Shown here one piece after another: positions 7,293-10,236 of a DNA stretch of 10,236 nucleotides. The first letter of the stretch is position 1, and each line of letters starts with the position of its first letter. A program made the translations under genes and the position numbers. Origin of the DNA: an uncultured Verrucomicrobiota bacterium (GTDB lineage: Bacteria > Verrucomicrobiota > Verrucomicrobiae > Opitutales > Opitutaceae); assembly GCA_946482165.1 (NCBI GenBank), contig CAMLQS010000173.1, positions 1 to 10,236 of the forward strand, written 5' to 3'. The notes below the pieces were generated by a model. It was not told where the DNA came from. It worked only from the letters and a program-made list of their open reading frames with translations, and did no database searches.

Positions 7293-8234
7293 GTGAGCCA
7301 GCCGCCCAGCGCCGCCCCCGCCGTCCCTCGTCCCGATCCTCACGCGCTCGCGCGCGAGCGGGCCAACGACGGCGCGCGCCTCGTCCTCCGAGGCGTCGGG
7401 CTCAACCTCCTCCTCGCCGCGATCAAGTTCGCCGGCGGCATCCTCGGCTCCACCTACGCGCTCATCGCCGACGGCATGGAGTCGCTGCTCGACGTGTTTT
7501 CCTCGATACTGGTCTGGCTGGGCTTCCGCTACGCCGCCAAGCCGCCGGACGCCGACCACCCCTACGGCCATGGCAAGGCCGAGTCGCTCGCCGCCCTCTC
7601 CGTCTCGCTCGTGATGCTCTCCGCTTCCGGCTGGATCGCCATCCACGCCACGCGCGAGATCCTCACGCCGCACACCTCGCCGCATTGGGGCACGCTTCCC
7701 CTCCTCGTCTTCATCATCGGCACGAAATGGTGGTTCTCGCGCCGCATGGCCCGCGCCGGCGCCGCGCACGGCGGCACCGCCCTCGGCGCCGAGGCCTGGC
7801 ACCACGCGGCCGACGCGCTCACCTCCGCCGCCGCGTTTATCGGCATCACCGTCGCCGTGCTCGCCGGTCCGGGCTACGCCGCCGCCGACGACTGGGCCGC
7901 GCTCGCCGCCTGCCTGGTCATCGCGATCAACGGCCTGCTCATCTTCCGCCGGGCCTTCGGAGAGATCATGGATGTCGCCGCTTCCGACGACGTCCACTCC
8001 CAGGTGCGCCGCGTCGCCCATTCCGTCGCGGGCGTCGTCGCCGTGGACAAATGCCGCGTGCGCCGCTCCGGGCTTTCCCTCCTCGTCGAGATCCAGATCG
8101 TCGTCGACCCGCGGATCACCGTTTTCGCCGGCCACGCGCTCGCCCACGAGGTGCAGGACGCCCTAGTCGGCGCCGGCCTCGCCATCACGCACGTCGCCGT
8201 CCACGTCGAGCCCGCGCGCCCAACGCCATCGTAG
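7293..8234 (+). CDS. Cation diffusion facilitator (CDF) family metal transporter
   Basis: 313 residues, a normal CDF length. Proton-coupled export of a divalent metal such as Zn, Fe, Mn, Co or Cd from the cytoplasm is expected from the family. Six membrane segments fall between about 30 and 215, followed by a cytoplasmic alpha-beta domain to about 310 ending in the typical HVAVHVEP strand. Metal-site residues: helix 2 carries E63 and D67 (ADGMESLLD), helix 5 carries H170 and D174 (WHHAADALTS), and HPYGHGK (H89-K95) follows helix 2. Most characterised members have His or Asp where this one has E63, so specificity cannot be assigned. An in-frame TGA at 7269-7271 leaves GTG 7293 as the first sensible start; no Shine-Dalgarno sequence is visible. 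The stop TAG falls within the GTAG of a hairpin repeat, so the last residues may be repeat-derived or trimmed. Lies 212 nt after the copper ATPase gene. Confidence 0.92.
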   Translation: MSQPPSAAPAVPRPDPHALARERANDGARLVLRGVGLNLLLAAIKFAGGILGSTYALIADGMESLLDVFSSILVWLGFRYAAKPPDADHPYGHGKAESLAALSVSLVMLSASGWIAIHATREILTPHTSPHWGTLPLLVFIIGTKWWFSRRMARAGAAHGGTALGAEAWHHAADALTSAAAFIGITVAVLAGPGYAAADDWAALAACLVIAINGLLIFRRAFGEIMDVAASDDVHSQVRRVAHSVAGVVAVDKCRVRRSGLSLLVEIQIVVDPRITVFAGHALAHEVQDALVGAGLAITHVAVHVEPARPTPS

Positions 8235-8253
8235 CGGGAGCTTCCGGCTCCCG
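8231..8253 (+). repeat. REP-like element: GTAG plus 19-nt hairpin at the CDF gene end
   Basis: GTAG (8231-8234) is directly followed by CGGGAGCTTCCGGCTCCCG (8235-8253). Seven perfect pairs (8235-8241 with 8247-8253) plus a T-G wobble give an 8-bp stem around loop TCC (8243-8245). The TAG of GTAG is the CDF stop codon. A strong GC stem right after a stop could also help end transcription or protect the mRNA 3' end, but no T-run follows, so it is not a typical intrinsic terminator. It shares GTAGCGG with the element at 7120. Confidence 0.6.
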
Positions 8254-8403
8254 ATTCCCGCACCGCGTCCATCCATCGTCGCGCGCCTGGAGCCCCTCCC
8301 GCGCCGGACATGTCGCTTTTTGCGCCGAATTAGCCCCCGTTTACTCGCTCCGCCCTAAGCCTTTGCCGTTTACGCCGCAACGACGTCGGCGCATTCTGCG
8401 GGC

Positions 8404-10230
8404 ATGCCCACCCGCGATCCCTCCGTCCCGCCCGCCTCGAATCAACACCTCCTCCGATGGGTGGAGAAAATGGCCGAGCTCACCCGCCCCGCCGCCATCC
8501 ACTGGGTCGACGGCTCCCAGGAGGAATACGACGCGCTCTGCGCGCAACTCGTCGCCGCCGGCACCTTCACCAAGCTCGACGAAGACCTCTGGCCCGGTTG
8601 CTACCTCGCCCGCTCCCACCCCTCCGACGTCGCGCGCGTCGAGGACCGAACCTTCATCTGCTCCCACTCCAAGGACGCCGCCGGACCCACCAACAACTGG
8701 GAGGAGCCCCACGCGATGAAGCGCAAATTGAAGCACCTCTTCGCCGGCTCCATGCGCGGCCGCACCATGTATGTGCTGCCCTTCTCCATGGGCCCCGTCG
8801 GCTCGCCGCTCTCCCAACTCGGCGTGCAGCTCACCGACTCGCCCTACGTCGTGGTCAACATGCGCATCATGGCGCGCATCGGCCTGCCCGTCCTCGCCGA
8901 GATCGACCACGGCCACAAACGCGTCGTGCCCTGCCTCCACTCCGTCGGCCGCCCCCTCATGCCCGGCGAGAAGGACGTTCCCTGGCCCTGCAACCCCGAG
9001 AAATACATCGTCCACTTCCCCGAGACGCGCGAGATCTGGTCCTACGGTTCCGGATACGGCGGCAACGCCCTCCTCGGCAAAAAGTGCTTCGCCCTCCGCA
9101 TCGCCTCCGCCATGGCGCGCGACGAGGGATGGATGGCCGAGCACATGCTCATCCTCGGCGTGCAGGATCCGGCCGGCAAAAAAACCTACGTCGCCGCCGC
9201 CTTCCCCTCCGCCTGCGGCAAGACCAACTTCGCCATGCTCATCCCGCCCGCGCCCTTCGCCAAGGCCGGCTGGAAAGTCACCACCGTCGGCGACGACATC
9301 GCCTGGCTCCGCCCCGACGCGCAGGGCCGCCTCCGCGCCATCAACCCCGAGGCCGGCTTCTTCGGCGTCGCGCCGGGCACCTCCCTGAAGACCAATCCGA
9401 ACGCGATGGCCTCGCTCTCGATGAACACGATCTTCACCAACTGCGCGCTCACGCCCGAGGGCGGCGTCTGGTGGGAAGGCATGACCGACACCCCGCCCGC
9501 CGAGTGCATCGATTGGCAGGGCCAGAAATGGACGCCCGCGCTCGCCAAGGAAAAGGGAGCGAAGGCGGCCCACCCCAACGCGCGCTTCACCGCGCCCGCC
9601 TCGCAGTGTCCCACCATCGACCCGGACTGGGAGCGCCCCGACGGCGTGCCGATCAGCGCCATCGTCTTCGGCGGACGCCGCGCCTCCACCACGCCGCTCG
9701 TGTATCAGGCCTTCAACTGGTCCGGAGGCGTCTACGTCGGCGCCACGATGGGGTCGGAAATGACCGCCGCCGCCGCAGGCACCATCGGCCAGGTTCGCCG
9801 CGACCCGATGGCGATGCTGCCGTTCTGCGGCTACCACATGGGCGACTATTTCCGCCATTGGATCAAGATGCAGCGCGAACTCACCGAGACCCCGCGCATC
9901 TTCAACGTGAACTGGTTCCGCAAAGGCGAGGACGGCAAGTTCCTCTGGCCCGGCTTCGGCGAAAACTTCCGCATCCTGCGCTGGATCGTCGAACGCACCC
10001 AGGGCCGCGCGCGCGGCCGCGAGACGCCCCTCGGCTGGATGCCGCGCCACTCCGACATCGACTGGACCGGCATGGATTTCCCCGAGGCGATCTTCGATCA
10101 GCTCACCGCCATCGACCGCAAGGCCTGGCGCCACGAGCTCCTCGGTCACGAGGAGCTATTCATCGACCTCACCGCCCACCTTCCCAAGGAAATGCTCTTC
10201 GAGCGCGAACTCCTCATCTGCCGCATGTGA
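8404..10230 (+). CDS. pckG: Phosphoenolpyruvate carboxykinase (GTP)
   Basis: 608 residues, full length for the GTP-dependent family. It interconverts oxaloacetate plus GTP with phosphoenolpyruvate plus CO2 and GDP in the cytosol, the entry step of gluconeogenesis or, in reverse, an anaplerotic or fermentative CO2-fixing step. Landmarks follow the vertebrate enzyme closely: substrate Arg R78, Y218 in SYGSGYGGN, Mn ligands K227 and H247, P-loop FPSACGKTN with reactive C271 and K273, the kinase-2 Asp pair D297-D298, N392/R394 before PASQCP, GGRR near 425, and guanine-binding F505, F513 and F518 in NWFRK to [10 protein letters not shown] three-residue insertion lies between the P-loop and the Asp pair relative to the human protein. 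ATG 8404 gives the expected N-terminus. No Shine-Dalgarno sequence and no convincing promoter were seen in the 169-nt gap upstream. Stop TGA is followed by only six bases of window. Every catalytic residue checked is intact. Confidence 0.98.
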   Translation: MPTRDPSVPPASNQHLLRWVEKMAELTRPAAIHWVDGSQEEYDALCAQLVAAGTFTKLDEDLWPGCYLARSHPSDVARVEDRTFICSHSKDAAGPTNNWEEPHAMKRKLKHLFAGSMRGRTMYVLPFSMGPVGSPLSQLGVQLTDSPYVVVNMRIMARIGLPVLAEIDHGHKRVVPCLHSVGRPLMPGEKDVPWPCNPEKYIVHFPETREIWSYGSGYGGNALLGKKCFALRIASAMARDEGWMAEHMLILGVQDPAGKKTYVAAAFPSACGKTNFAMLIPPAPFAKAGWKVTTVGDDIAWLRPDAQGRLRAINPEAGFFGVAPGTSLKTNPNAMASLSMNTIFTNCALTPEGGVWWEGMTDTPPAECIDWQGQKWTPALAKEKGAKAAHPNARFTAPASQCPTIDPDWERPDGVPISAIVFGGRRASTTPLVYQAFNWSGGVYVGATMGSEMTAAAAGTIGQVRRDPMAMLPFCGYHMGDYFRHWIKMQRELTETPRIFNVNWFRKGEDGKFLWPGFGENFRILRWIVERTQGRARGRETPLGWMPRHSDIDWTGMDFPEAIFDQLTAIDRKAWRHELLGHEELFIDLTAHLPKEMLFERELLICRM

Positions 10231-10236
10231 GGGAAG

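Noticed and set aside
7345..7360. Perfect 16-bp palindrome CGCTCGCGCGCGAGCG near the CDF start
   Set aside because: It encodes ordinary N-terminal residues (Ala-Leu-Ala-Arg-Glu-Arg region), has no loop and does not match the hairpin family; likely composition-driven. A regulatory role cannot be excluded.
8254..8403. Search for a promoter or RNA element upstream of pckG
   Set aside because: TTGCGC (8320-8325) and TTGCCG (8363-8368) resemble -35 boxes but neither has a -10 hexamer at proper spacing; no riboswitch-like fold was recognised.
10003..10018. Perfect 16-bp palindrome GGCCGCGCGCGCGGCC in pckG
   Set aside because: It encodes the Gly-Arg-Ala-Arg-Gly-Arg segment before the conserved ETPLGW motif. 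It has no loop, GTAG flank or relation to the other hairpins, and follows from GC-rich codons.
8341..10149. Long minus-strand frame opposite pckG
   Set aside because: No recognisable family; the + strand encodes a complete PEP carboxykinase with intact catalytic residues.

Overview
The window is a GC-rich chromosomal segment, strongly biased to C at third codon positions, with five protein-coding genes all on the + strand. Gene content, codon bias, non-Shine-Dalgarno starts and hairpin repeats of the kind common in Planctomycetes/Verrucomicrobia genomes suggest a Verrucomicrobiota bacterium, perhaps Opitutaceae. That placement is an inference from style; no rRNA or other decisive marker is present. 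No phage, CRISPR, defence, integrase or transposase gene is visible.

Layout. (1) 3-2075: a membrane-anchored DUF4340 protein, usually the last component of a GldG-type ABC transporter operon; its partners would lie just left of the window. (2) 2134-4911: a large single-anchor AsmA-like envelope protein, starting 58 bases after the DUF4340 stop and probably co-transcribed with it. (3) 5035-7080: a copper-type P1B ATPase without an N-terminal metal-binding domain. (4) 7293-8234: a cation diffusion facilitator (CDF) with an unusual Glu in the metal site. Genes 3 and 4 form a small metal-export neighbourhood with no regulator or chaperone in view. (5) 8404-10230: GTP-dependent phosphoenolpyruvate carboxykinase (pckG), a central-metabolism gene unrelated to its neighbours.

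The most interesting signal is not a gene. Four hairpins share one architecture: 19 nt, two 8-nt arms and a 3-nt TCC (or GGA) loop, with different but largely self-complementary stems. The two intergenic copies (7124-7144 in extended form, 8235-8253) are each directly preceded by GTAG, the tetranucleotide that marks REP elements mobilised by RAYT transposases. The other two (941-959, 6213-6231) lie inside the DUF4340 and ATPase genes, share an identical 19-nt core, and are read in the same frame as Gly-Thr-Gly-Val-Pro-Pro, in loops that look tolerant of insertion. The GTAG of the last copy also supplies the stop codon of the CDF gene. This looks like a REP-like family that has inserted into intergenic DNA, a gene end and coding sequence within 10 kb.
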